Positions 6,983-12,636 of a stretch of DNA of 18,566 bases are shown here, piece after piece. The notes under the pieces were generated by a model. The model made no database searches, had not been told where the DNA came from, and saw nothing but the letters and a program-made list of their open reading frames with translations. Numbering within the stretch: position 1 is the first letter of the stretch; each line of letters opens with the position of its first letter. The stretch covers positions 1 to 18,566 of the forward strand of contig JBJFDC010000014.1 of the NCBI GenBank assembly GCA_051889215.1, given 5' to 3'. A program made the position numbers and the translations under genes. The DNA is from UMGS1470 sp051889215. Its GTDB lineage: Bacteria > Bacillota > Clostridia > Christensenellales > UBA1242.

Positions 6983-8371
6983 TTAAGAAAATAATATTGT
7001 GAAAGTTGTGCCTTTGTTTTCCTGGCTTTGAACATTGATTTCATAGCCATGATAGTCCAAAATCTCTTTGACGATTGTTAGTCCCACCCCGCTGCCAGCA
7101 GTCGTTTGTTTTGAATTTGTCGAGCGAAAGTGTCGGTCAAAAATTTGAGGCAAGTCTTTTTGTGATATTCCAATTCCGTGGTCAATGATTTCAAGTTTTG
7201 CATTCTCTCCATCTTTTTGAAAATTAACTTGAATGTTTTTGTTGTCTGTTGAATAATTGATTGCATTGTTAATCAAATTTATGACAACTTGTTCAATTCG
7301 TTGTTTGTCCGCATTGATTTTTATGTTTTTTGCAATCTTGAATTTGAATTTATATCCATCTTTTTCATATCGGGTTTTGTAGTTGGCTTCAATCCCCTTG
7401 AGACTCTCGCTCAAATCAAATTCGGTTTTGTTAAACACCATTGTTTTTGATTGAAGTTTTGAGAGGTCAATCATATCTTTGACAAGGTTTTCGAGTCTGT
7501 CAGTCTGCTCGCTGATGACTTGCAGATGTTCTTTTCGTTTTTGAGGGTCATCACCTGAAAAATCCTGCAACAATTCTGTATAAGAGCGAATCATTGTGAG
7601 AGGTGTTCGAAGTTCGTGCGAAACATTTTGAATGATGTCTTTTTGAATTTCCTCACTCTTTTTGATTTCTGATATTGAATAATTCAAAGTTGAACTGAGT
7701 TGGGCAACTTCGGTGTAATCAAAACTATCAAACTCAACATCAAGATTTCCGCCAGAAAGCGTTGCCGCTTTTTCTGAAACTTTTGTGATTGGTTTTGAAA
7801 TATCTTTTGCAAGAACAAACCAAACGGCAAGCGTGACAATCAAACTGACGAGACTCACAATCAACAAAACAAAAGTCATGACTCTTGGCGTCTGATCTTC
7901 AACCGAAACAATGCCGCAAGTATAAAAATAAACATTGTTGCCATCAATTTTCTCAACGCGGCCACAATTAAATGTTTCGACGCCATTGTCTTCAAGATAA
8001 TATCGAGTTGCACTTTCCCGCTTCAAGTTTTGAGCCATATCTTTGAGTTTTTGATTGAATGCTTCTTCGCTATAGTTCCTCAATGTTGAAAATTTGATGT
8101 CAATGCTGTCACCGAGTTTTGTATAGACGATGATTGAGCAGTTGTTCTTGTTGGAATATGTTTTGAGTGTGTTCAAATCTCCGTTTTCATATAAGCCAAC
8201 AACTTGTTCATCAATTTGCGCCAAATCTTTTGAAGTTATGTTGCGATAAATTTTGTCATAAACAAAAAACTGCAACAACCAAACCAGCAAAAGAATTATC
8301 GCGAGAAGCGATAGAAAACGCAAAAACAATTTAAACTTTATTCCATGCACATCAACAAACTTATGCTTCAA
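6983..8371 (-). CDS. Two-component sensor histidine kinase
   Basis: The 462-aa product is a membrane sensor kinase. Helices at about 17-37 and 164-187 flank an extracytoplasmic sensor domain of about 125 residues. A HAMP linker follows (about 188-240). The HisKA phosphoacceptor is SHELRTPLTM with H252. The ATPase domain has the N-box NLINNAINYS (N365-N369), the G1 box DHGIGI (D397) and the G2 box GSGVGLTIVKE. The start is a TTG at 8371, preceded by a GGGGAAGG site eight bases upstream; it overlaps the end of the response regulator gene by 11 bases, so the pair is translationally coupled. The order regulator-then-kinase and the domain layout fit OmpR/PhoR- or WalRK-type systems. The signal is unknown. 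Confidence 0.93.
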   Translation of the reverse strand: MKHKFVDVHGIKFKLFLRFLSLLAIILLLVWLLQFFVYDKIYRNITSKDLAQIDEQVVGLYENGDLNTLKTYSNKNNCSIIVYTKLGDSIDIKFSTLRNYSEEAFNQKLKDMAQNLKRESATRYYLEDNGVETFNCGRVEKIDGNNVYFYTCGIVSVEDQTPRVMTFVLLIVSLVSLIVTLAVWFVLAKDISKPITKVSEKAATLSGGNLDVEFDSFDYTEVAQLSSTLNYSISEIKKSEEIQKDIIQNVSHELRTPLTMIRSYTELLQDFSGDDPQKRKEHLQVISEQTDRLENLVKDMIDLSKLQSKTMVFNKTEFDLSESLKGIEANYKTRYEKDGYKFKFKIAKNIKINADKQRIEQVVINLINNAINYSTDNKNIQVNFQKDGENAKLEIIDHGIGISQKDLPQIFDRHFRSTNSKQTTAGSGVGLTIVKEILDYHGYEINVQSQENKGTTFTILFS

Positions 8372-9026
8372 ATCTATAACCTTCCCCTCTGACTGTTTTT
8401 ATTTTATCGCCGCACGTCTTCAAGTCGCGTCGAAGCATTTTTATATGAGCATCAATTGTTCGAGGATTTTTGCTATAATCATCTCCCCAAATTGTTTCAA
8501 GAATTTGCTCACGAGAAACATATTTTGTCCTGTTTTGAACAAGCAAAATCAGCAAATCATATTCTTTGTTTGTCAGTTCCACTCTCTCATCATCAACAAA
8601 CACATTATGCGCTGACAAATCAATTTTTAGGTTCCCCAACACCAAAATGTCATGAAGATTTGTTGTTTGAGCACGCTTTAATAGCGCTTTTATTCTTGCA
8701 ACAACTTCTTTTGGCGAAAAAGGTTTGACAATATAGTCGTCAATGCCAAGTTCAAAACCCTTGAGTTTGTCATATTCTTCAACTTTTGCGCTGCACAAAA
8801 TGATTGGAACATCTTTGATTTTTTTGATTTCTTCAACCGCCTCATATCCGCTCATTTTTGGCATCATGATGTCCATGATTATGCAATCGTAAAAATTGAC
8901 TTTGGCTTTTTCATAGGCCTCAAGTCCGTTATATGCAACATCTGTTTCAAATCCAGAATATTCACAATATTCTTTGATGACATTCACAATGTTTTTTTCA
9001 TCATCAACAATAAGTATTTTTGCCAT
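8361..9026 (-). CDS. OmpR-family response regulator
   Basis: The 221-aa product has a receiver domain (residues 1-115) and a winged-helix DNA-binding domain (about 125-221). Receiver residues are visible: the acidic pair in KILIVDDE, the phosphorylated aspartate D52 in CIIMDIMMP, and K101 in YIVKPFSP. The output domain shows LTNKEYDLLILL, VSREQILETIWG and the recognition and wing segment RTIDAHIKMLRRDL ... TVRGEGYRFEA, all classic OmpR/PhoB features. The ATG at 9026 is preferred over the in-frame ATG at 9038 because a GAGG site lies six bases before it and because homologues begin MxKILIVDDE. It is the first gene of the pair with the kinase and should be phosphorylated by it. Its targets cannot be read from the window. 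Confidence 0.96.
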   Translation of the reverse strand: MAKILIVDDEKNIVNVIKEYCEYSGFETDVAYNGLEAYEKAKVNFYDCIIMDIMMPKMSGYEAVEEIKKIKDVPIILCSAKVEEYDKLKGFELGIDDYIVKPFSPKEVVARIKALLKRAQTTNLHDILVLGNLKIDLSAHNVFVDDERVELTNKEYDLLILLVQNRTKYVSREQILETIWGDDYSKNPRTIDAHIKMLRRDLKTCGDKIKTVRGEGYRFEA

Positions 9027-9042
9027 ATCAAACCTCATTTAC

Positions 9043-9071
9043 ATTTTACAACAATTTTTTCAATTTTTCAA
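9043..9071 (-). promoter_or_regulatory. Promoter of the two-component operon
   Basis: On the minus strand, TTGAAA (9071-9066), a 17-nt spacer and TAAAAT (9048-9043) form a strong promoter about 16 bases before the response regulator ATG. The leader is short but contains a GAGG ribosome binding site. Confidence 0.7.
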
Positions 9072-9129
9072 ACAAATAAATGCAATCAAAAACTTGCATC
9101 AAACTTTTTTAAAATGTTTTAAATTATTC

Positions 9130-9158
9130 TTGACACAAAAGATGTGTTGTGCTAATAT
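9130..9158 (+). promoter_or_regulatory. Consensus promoter of the tRNA cluster
   Basis: TTGACA (9130-9135, exact consensus), a 17-nt spacer and TAATAT (9153-9158) with an extended -10 TG at 9150-9151 precede tRNA-Gly. The expected start is about 12 bases before the mature tRNA. This is the strongest promoter in the window, as expected for stable RNA genes. Confidence 0.85.
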
Positions 9159-9176
9159 TTCAATGTTCGCAATAAT

Positions 9177-9250
9177 GCGGGTGTAGTTCAGTGGTAGAAC
9201 ACCAGCCTTCCAAGCTGGTTGCGAGGGTCCGATTCCCTTCACCCGCTCCA
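9177..9250 (+). tRNA. tRNA-Gly(TCC)
   Basis: A 74-nt cloverleaf with acceptor GCGGGTG paired to CACCCGC, a D arm GTTCAGTGGTAGAAC, an anticodon stem CCAGC/GCTGG with loop CTTCCAA (anticodon TCC at 9209-9211), a T arm AGGGTCCGATTCCCTT and an encoded CCA. It is the first gene of the cluster. Confidence 0.96.
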
Positions 9251-9267
9251 AAAATAACGAACAAAGG

Positions 9268-9314
9268 CATGGACCAGTAGCTCAGTTGGTAGAGCATCTG
9301 ACTCTTAATCAGGG
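9268..9314 (+). pseudogene. Truncated copy of the tRNA-Lys 5' part (direct repeat)
   Basis: These 47 bases are identical to 9437-9483: CAT followed by the first 44 bases of tRNA-Lys, including the complete D arm and anticodon arm with CTT. Identity stops at the base after the anticodon stem. The variable loop, T arm and 3' acceptor strand are missing, so this copy cannot fold into a tRNA. Confidence 0.85.
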
Positions 9315-9436
9315 CGCGACGCGTTAAGAAAAGTTGCCAGTGGCAAGTTTTTAGCCAAAGCGTGTGAGCAACTTGATTGCGAGCGGAAGGGGCACCCTGG
9401 ACCCCCAAAAATCGAAGTCAAGGGAAATCAACAAAT
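9315..9436 (+). other. Hairpin-rich insert 1 (122 nt) between tRNA-Lys repeats
   Basis: This stretch separates the truncated and complete tRNA-Lys copies. It contains CGCG-A-CGCG (9315-9323) and the hairpin AAAA-g-TTGCC-AGT-GGCAA-g-TTTT (9329-9351). It also carries ACCCTGGACCCCC (9394-9406), a perfect reverse complement of tRNA-Lys bases 9481-9493 (variable loop and start of the T arm). No open reading frame of note is present. The origin is unknown. Confidence 0.6.
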
Positions 9437-9439
9437 CAT

Positions 9440-9515
9440 GGACCAGTAGCTCAGTTGGTAGAGCATCTGACTCTTAATCAGGGGGTCCAGGGTTCGAGCC
9501 CCTGCTGGTCCACCA
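9440..9515 (+). tRNA. tRNA-Lys(CTT)
   Basis: A complete 76-nt cloverleaf with acceptor GGACCAG/CTGGTCC, a D arm GCTCAGTTGGTAGAGC, an anticodon loop CTCTTAA (CTT) on stem TCTGA/TCAGG, a T arm CAGGGTTCGAGCCCCTG and an encoded CCA. Its first 44 bases are duplicated upstream at 9271-9314. Confidence 0.95.
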
Positions 9516-9551
9516 GTGGGAGTTGTCACCCTGGGGATTCGAACCCCACAA
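9516..9551 (+). other. Intergenic spacer holding an inverted T-arm-like hairpin
   Basis: GGGGATTCGAACCCC (9533-9547) is the reverse complement of a canonical tRNA T arm. Fourteen of its bases (9534-9547) are perfectly complementary to the tRNA-Arg T arm at 9786-9799. It can also fold on itself as a four-base-pair stem. Because T arms are partly self-complementary, some of this match is expected. Confidence 0.4.
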
Positions 9552-9588
9552 AAAAATCGAATACTTGCGTTTGTAGCTCAGCTGGATA
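9552..9588 (+). pseudogene. Truncated copy of the tRNA-Arg 5' end (direct repeat)
   Basis: These 37 bases are identical to 9721-9757: a 15-base leader starting AAAAATCGAA plus the first 22 bases of tRNA-Arg (acceptor 5' strand and most of the D arm). Identity stops inside the D arm. The anticodon arm is absent at this point, so no tRNA can form. Confidence 0.8.
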
Positions 9589-9720
9589 AACTTCTTTCAG
9601 AAGTTTGAAAACTCGGTTAATCTGCGTAAAATCCTGCAAGCAGTTTTTACTCCCCTTAACCTCGTTTATAGCGCAGTGCCCTTGCGGGCAACAGAGTTGA
9701 GCGTGAGGACGAACCTCGTT
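9589..9720 (+). other. Hairpin-rich insert 2 (132 nt) between tRNA-Arg repeats
   Basis: Insert 2 holds consecutive hairpins. The first is AAACTTCT-TTC-AGAAGTTT (9588-9606), whose first base is the last base of the repeat. The second is a 59-nt nested imperfect palindrome (9609-9667) made of four paired segments. The third is TGCCC-TTGC-GGGCA (9677-9690). ATAGCGCAGTGCCCTT (9668-9683) resembles bases of the tRNA-Arg D/anticodon region (one mismatch), so the third hairpin may be a decayed tRNA piece. No coding region is supported. Confidence 0.6.
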
Positions 9721-9735
9721 AAAAATCGAATACTT

Positions 9736-9812
9736 GCGTTTGTAGCTCAGCTGGATAGAGCAGTGCCCTTCTAAGGCAAAGGTCGGGGGTTCGAATCCCT
9801 CCAGACGCACCA
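9736..9812 (+). tRNA. tRNA-Arg(TCT)
   Basis: A 77-nt gene with acceptor GCGTTTG/CAGACGC (one G-T pair), a D arm GCTCAGCTGGATAGAGC, an anticodon loop CTTCTAA (TCT) on the stem GTGCC/GGCAA with a G-A pair at the outer position, a T arm GGGGTTCGAATCCCT and an encoded CCA. Its first 22 bases are repeated upstream at 9567-9588. Confidence 0.94.
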
Positions 9813-9824
9813 AACCGCATTTAT

Positions 9825-9901
9825 GGTGGGTATAGCTCAGTTGGTAGAGCGCCAGATTGTGGCTCTGGAGGTCATGGGTTCGAAACCCCTTACTCACCCC
9901 A
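9825..9901 (+). tRNA. tRNA-His(GTG)
   Basis: The gene includes the extra G at position -1 (9825) facing C73 (9898), the hallmark of tRNA-His. Acceptor GTGGGTA pairs with TACTCAC, the anticodon stem CCAGA/TCTGG carries loop TTGTGGC with GTG, the T arm is GGGTTCGAAACCC, and CCA is encoded. Confidence 0.95.
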
Positions 9902-9916
9902 ACCGAAAGGTTATCT

Positions 9917-9991
9917 TGGGGTGTCGCCAAGCGGTAAGGCATGGGACTCTGACTCCCACATTCCTAGGTTCGAATCCTAGTACCCCAGCCA
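9917..9991 (+). tRNA. tRNA-Gln(CTG)
   Basis: A 75-nt gene with acceptor TGGGGTG/TACCCCA, D arm GCCAAGCGGTAAGGC, anticodon stem TGGGA/TCCCA with loop CTCTGAC (CTG), T arm TAGGTTCGAATCCTA and an encoded CCA. It lies 22 bases before a second Gln tRNA with a related sequence. Confidence 0.95.
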
Positions 9992-10013
9992 CTATAAAAT
10001 ATCTTCACACCGA

Positions 10014-10088
10014 TGGGGTGTAGCCAAGCGGTAAGGCACGGGACTTTGACTCCCGCATGCGTAGGTTCAAATCCTGCCACCCCAGCCA
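10014..10088 (+). tRNA. tRNA-Gln(TTG)
   Basis: A 75-nt gene with acceptor TGGGGTG/CACCCCA, the same D arm as tRNA-Gln(CTG), anticodon stem CGGGA/TCCCG with loop CTTTGAC (TTG), T arm GTAGGTTCAAATCCTGC and an encoded CCA. It is the last intact tRNA of the cluster. Its final 18 bases are copied again at 10375-10392. Confidence 0.95.
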
Positions 10089-10116
10089 AATTCGTTCCTC
10101 GCGGACGAATTTTTTT
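10088..10116 (+). terminator. tRNA-cluster terminator, copy 1
   Basis: AAATTCGT (10088-10095), a nine-base loop and ACGAATTT (10105-10112) form an 8-bp stem with a run of seven T (10110-10116), starting at the last base of the tRNA CCA. This is a rho-independent terminator. Confidence 0.85.
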
Positions 10117-10125
10117 ATGGCAGGA

Positions 10126-10225
10126 NNNNNNNNNNNNNNNNNNNNNNNNNNNNNNNNNNNNNNNNNNNNNNNNNNNNNNNNNNNNNNNNNNNNNNNNNNN
10201 NNNNNNNNNNNNNNNNNNNNNNNNN
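10126..10225. other. Scaffold gap of 100 N
   Basis: Exactly 100 unknown bases. The 43 bases on its left (10083-10125) are identical to the 43 on its right (10226-10268), so the true join may be an overlap, or additional repeat units may be missing. Confidence 0.95.
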
Positions 10226-10280
10226 CAGCCAAATTCGTTCCTCGCGGACGAATTTTTTTATGGCAGGATTTTCAATGCAA
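10226..10280 (+). repeat. Direct repeat: tRNA-Gln 3' end, terminator and tail
   Basis: These 55 bases are identical to 10387-10441, and the first 43 also match 10083-10125. Joining the sequences across the gap gives a repeat of 67 nt (the last 18 bases of tRNA-Gln(TTG), the terminator and a tail ending CAATGCA), present intact as 10375-10441. Confidence 0.85.
10231..10259 (+). terminator. tRNA-cluster terminator, copy 2
   Basis: This hairpin is identical to the one at 10088-10116, including the T-run. It lies right after the gap and may be the same locus seen from the second contig. Confidence 0.7.
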
Positions 10281-10374
10281 AGCATTGAGTGAGCATGGCT
10301 CACGAACCCACGCAATGCTTCGGTACCCAAGCTCCCGCTTGGCGAGTTTGCGGATGTCCCATCCGCTGCAACAC
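10273..10374 (+). other. Hairpin-rich insert 3, four consecutive short hairpins
   Basis: Between the two repeat copies lie CAATGC-AAA-GCATTG (10273-10287), GTGAGC-ATG-GCTCAC (10289-10303), CCAAGC-TCCC-GCTTGG (10327-10342) and GCGGAT-GTCCC-ATCCGC (10350-10366). All have perfect 6-bp stems and 3-5-base loops but unrelated sequences. A second CAATGC (10313-10318) could compete for the GCATTG arm. The unique part (10281-10374) is 94 nt. No coding region is supported. Confidence 0.65.
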
Positions 10375-10441
10375 ATCCTGCCACCCCAGCCAAATTCGTT
10401 CCTCGCGGACGAATTTTTTTATGGCAGGATTTTCAATGCAA
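10375..10441 (+). repeat. Direct repeat copy with tRNA-Gln 3' fragment and terminator copy 3
   Basis: The 67 bases begin with ATCCTGCCACCCCAGCCA, the 3' end of tRNA-Gln(TTG) including CCA. They continue through a third copy of the terminator (10392-10420) and end with the tail shared with 10226-10280. The rest of the tRNA is absent, so this is a 3' tRNA remnant. Confidence 0.85.
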
Positions 10442-10482
10442 CAAACCGAACAAAATTTTGATTGGCATTTTGCGAGCAAACA

Positions 10483-10512
10483 AAAAAATGGGTGTTTTTT
10501 CACCCATTTTTT
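10483..10512. terminator. Terminator of the ABC exporter operon
   Basis: AAAAAATGGGTG (10483-10494), a six-T loop and CACCCATTTTTT (10501-10512) form a 12-bp stem whose minus-strand transcript ends in a run of U. It lies 33 bases past the exporter stop codon and would work in both directions. Confidence 0.85.
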
Positions 10513-10544
10513 GTTTTTGTATCAGATTTTCAACAAGCACAGTC

Positions 10545-12635
10545 CTATGCAATTTGAGCAAACTGACTATTATATAGTTCAGCATAAAATCCTTTCTTTT
10601 CAATCAATTCCTTGTGTGTGCCCTGCTCAATTATGTCGCCATCTTTGAGGACAAGAATTATGTCTGCATTTTTTATGGTTGACAATCTGTGCGCAATGAC
10701 AAATGACGTTCTTCCTTTCGTGAGATTATCCATGGCCTTTTGAATAACCATTTCTGTTCTTGTGTCAACACTTGAAGTTGCCTCGTCCAAAATGAGAAGT
10801 GGGCTATCTTTTATCATTGCTCTTGCAATCGTGAGTTGTTGCTTTTGACCTTCCGAGAGTCCCAAACTGCTATCCAATTTTGTGTCATAACCATTTTTTA
10901 AAGTTTTAATAAAATGTTTAAGACCAACAGCACTGCAAACCTCGTCCAATTTTTCTTCTGAAATATCCTTGTTGTTATAGACCAAGTTTTCTCTTATCGT
11001 TCCATCAAACAGCCATGTGTCTTGCAAAATCATATCAAACAAATCGTGAATATTTTCTCTCGTCATCGATTTTATTGGAATGTTGTCAATAAAAATATCT
11101 CCAAAATAAGCGACTCCCAAGATGCAATTTTGTGAATTGTCAATCTCATTCCCCGTTAGCACATCAATTTTGTAATCAATTTCTTTTTCATCACTTTTAA
11201 TGACAAAATCCTGGTTGAATTTGAGCACTTTGTTCTTTGGCAATTTTTCAATGCCCGCCAGAATATAATCTGTTTTTTTATCGTTTATATATATGTTGTT
11301 TTCTTCGTCAATCAAAAGTTTTATTGATTTTCCATTATCAAAAATTTTGTAATCAGTCATTTGTCCATTGATTATGAGTCTTGGTTGTCTCAATTCATAA
11401 AATCTCATAAGCAAATTAACAATGGTCGTCTTTCCTGCACCAGTTGGTCCAACAATGGCAACTTTCTGACCAGACTTTAAATTGGCTGTAAAATTTTTGA
11501 TAATTGTCTTATCTTTGTCATAAGCAAATCTAACATTCCTAAACTTGACATCACCAACAACATCGTTTTCTTCTAATTTTGCTTTTTTTGCACTTTCATC
11601 GGCAAGTTCTTCTTGATCCAACAGTTCAAAAACCCTTTTTGATGCAGCGGCTGTTTGTTGGAGTGAACTCATTGATTGAGCTATCGTCGTTAATGGTTGA
11701 GAAAATAACCTCGCATAAATAATGAAAGATATGATTGTTCCAAATGTTATTGCCGAACTACCATTGAGTATAAGTGCCACACCAACAATAAAAATTGCAG
11801 CATATGACAAGTTCCCCGCAAAGCCCATCAAAGGGTGCATCAAACCTGTTAGTGCTTGTGACTTCCAGTTGTTGACAAACAACTTTTTGTTTATTGAGTT
11901 GAACTTGTCTTTTGTTTGTTCTTCGGCCGTATATGACTTTATCACATTATGATTGGAATAGACCTCTTCAATATGTCCATTCATATCGCCCAAATTTTGT
12001 TGTCTTCTGTTAAAGTATTTTTGTGATTTTGACGAAATTAAAAACATCAGAGCAAAGCCAATTAGTGAAGTTGCAATTGTTATTAGCGCCAAAATCCAAT
12101 TTACAACAAACATCACAACGAGAACGCCCACAAACAAAGTTGTTGCATTGACCAAATTTGAAATCACAGAACTAAAAGTTTGAGAAATCGTGTCAACATC
12201 ATTTGTCACTCTGCTCAAGATGTCCCCACGGGTTGTTGTGTCAAAATATTTCAAAGGCAACTTGTTTATCTTTGCATCGATGTCAGTTCTCAACTTCTTT
12301 GCGGTTTTTTGAGTGACACCAGCCATTAAAAATTGTTGCAAATAATTTGCGACCGCACCGCCGGCATACAAGCAAACCAAAAGAACGGCAATTCGCATAA
12401 ATTCGGTCATGTCAACACCGGCAACAGATGCTATGCCACTTGTGATGATATTCATCAAATCACTAATTTTGTCCGGACCAATTATTGTTGTGATTGCAGA
12501 AACGACGGCAAGTATAAGTGCAATTATTATGGAAGGATAATATGGTTTGCAAAACAGCAATAGTTTTTTCACAGCTTTCATGTCTGTTTTTTCATGTTGC
12601 CCTTTGTTGGCAACAGGTCTTCCAAACATCGACAT
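10545..12635 (-). CDS. ABC exporter half-transporter, catalytic NBD with an insertion
   Basis: The 696-aa product is the second subunit of a heterodimeric ABC exporter. Six membrane helices occupy about residues 35-325. The ATPase domain has Walker A GPTGAGKTT (396-404), the Q-loop Q538, the signature LSEGQ (593-597, the canonical third residue Gly is Glu), Walker B LLILDEATS with the catalytic E618, and the switch H649. About 97 residues (415-511; bases 11103-11393) are inserted between the Walker A helix (LLMRFYE) and the strand GDIFIDNIPI, where relatives have just a few residues. The start at 12635 follows GGAGGAG by seven bases; the in-frame upstream codons lie inside the preceding gene. 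The ATG comes one base after that gene's stop, so the two are coupled. The substrate is unknown; relatives export drugs or peptides. Confidence 0.93.
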   Translation of the reverse strand: MSMFGRPVANKGQHEKTDMKAVKKLLLFCKPYYPSIIIALILAVVSAITTIIGPDKISDLMNIITSGIASVAGVDMTEFMRIAVLLVCLYAGGAVANYLQQFLMAGVTQKTAKKLRTDIDAKINKLPLKYFDTTTRGDILSRVTNDVDTISQTFSSVISNLVNATTLFVGVLVVMFVVNWILALITIATSLIGFALMFLISSKSQKYFNRRQQNLGDMNGHIEEVYSNHNVIKSYTAEEQTKDKFNSINKKLFVNNWKSQALTGLMHPLMGFAGNLSYAAIFIVGVALILNGSSAITFGTIISFIIYARLFSQPLTTIAQSMSSLQQTAAASKRVFELLDQEELADESAKKAKLEENDVVGDVKFRNVRFAYDKDKTIIKNFTANLKSGQKVAIVGPTGAGKTTIVNLLMRFYELRQPRLIINGQMTDYKIFDNGKSIKLLIDEENNIYINDKKTDYILAGIEKLPKNKVLKFNQDFVIKSDEKEIDYKIDVLTGNEIDNSQNCILGVAYFGDIFIDNIPIKSMTRENIHDLFDMILQDTWLFDGTIRENLVYNNKDISEEKLDEVCSAVGLKHFIKTLKNGYDTKLDSSLGLSEGQKQQLTIARAMIKDSPLLILDEATSSVDTRTEMVIQKAMDNLTKGRTSFVIAHRLSTIKNADIILVLKDGDIIEQGTHKELIEKKGFYAELYNSQFAQIA

Positions 12636-12636
12636 A

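Noticed and set aside
9027..9038. Response regulator start at 9038
   Set aside because: The GAGG ribosome binding site lies between the two ATGs and is correctly spaced only for 9026.
9360..9377. Similarity between insert 1 (GCGTGTG-N5-CTTGAT) and the reverse complement of the integrase leader
   Set aside because: Only 13 of 18 positions match with a divergent centre. In a short palindrome-rich sequence this may be chance, so I do not claim a shared element.
9315..9720. Introns within the tRNA-Lys and tRNA-Arg genes
   Set aside because: The intact tRNA genes lie downstream as complete, uninterrupted copies. The upstream copies lack their 3' parts, and the inserts (122 and 132 nt) are too short and lack group I or II landmarks.
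9160..10023. Open reading frames antisense or parallel to the tRNA genes, with peptides such as GFEPPTFALEGH or QLVEHLTLNQG-like segments
   Set aside because: These are well-known spurious translations of tRNA genes and their complements. The tRNA cloverleaves explain the sequence fully.
10226..10441. CRISPR array
   Set aside because: There are only two or three repeat copies, each contains a tRNA fragment and a terminator, and no spacer series or cas genes are present.
10005..10503. Open reading frames crossing or flanking the N gap, sharing a repeated peptide
   Set aside because: They exist only because N bases contain no stop and because the terminator repeat is copied. No ribosome binding site or coding character is seen.
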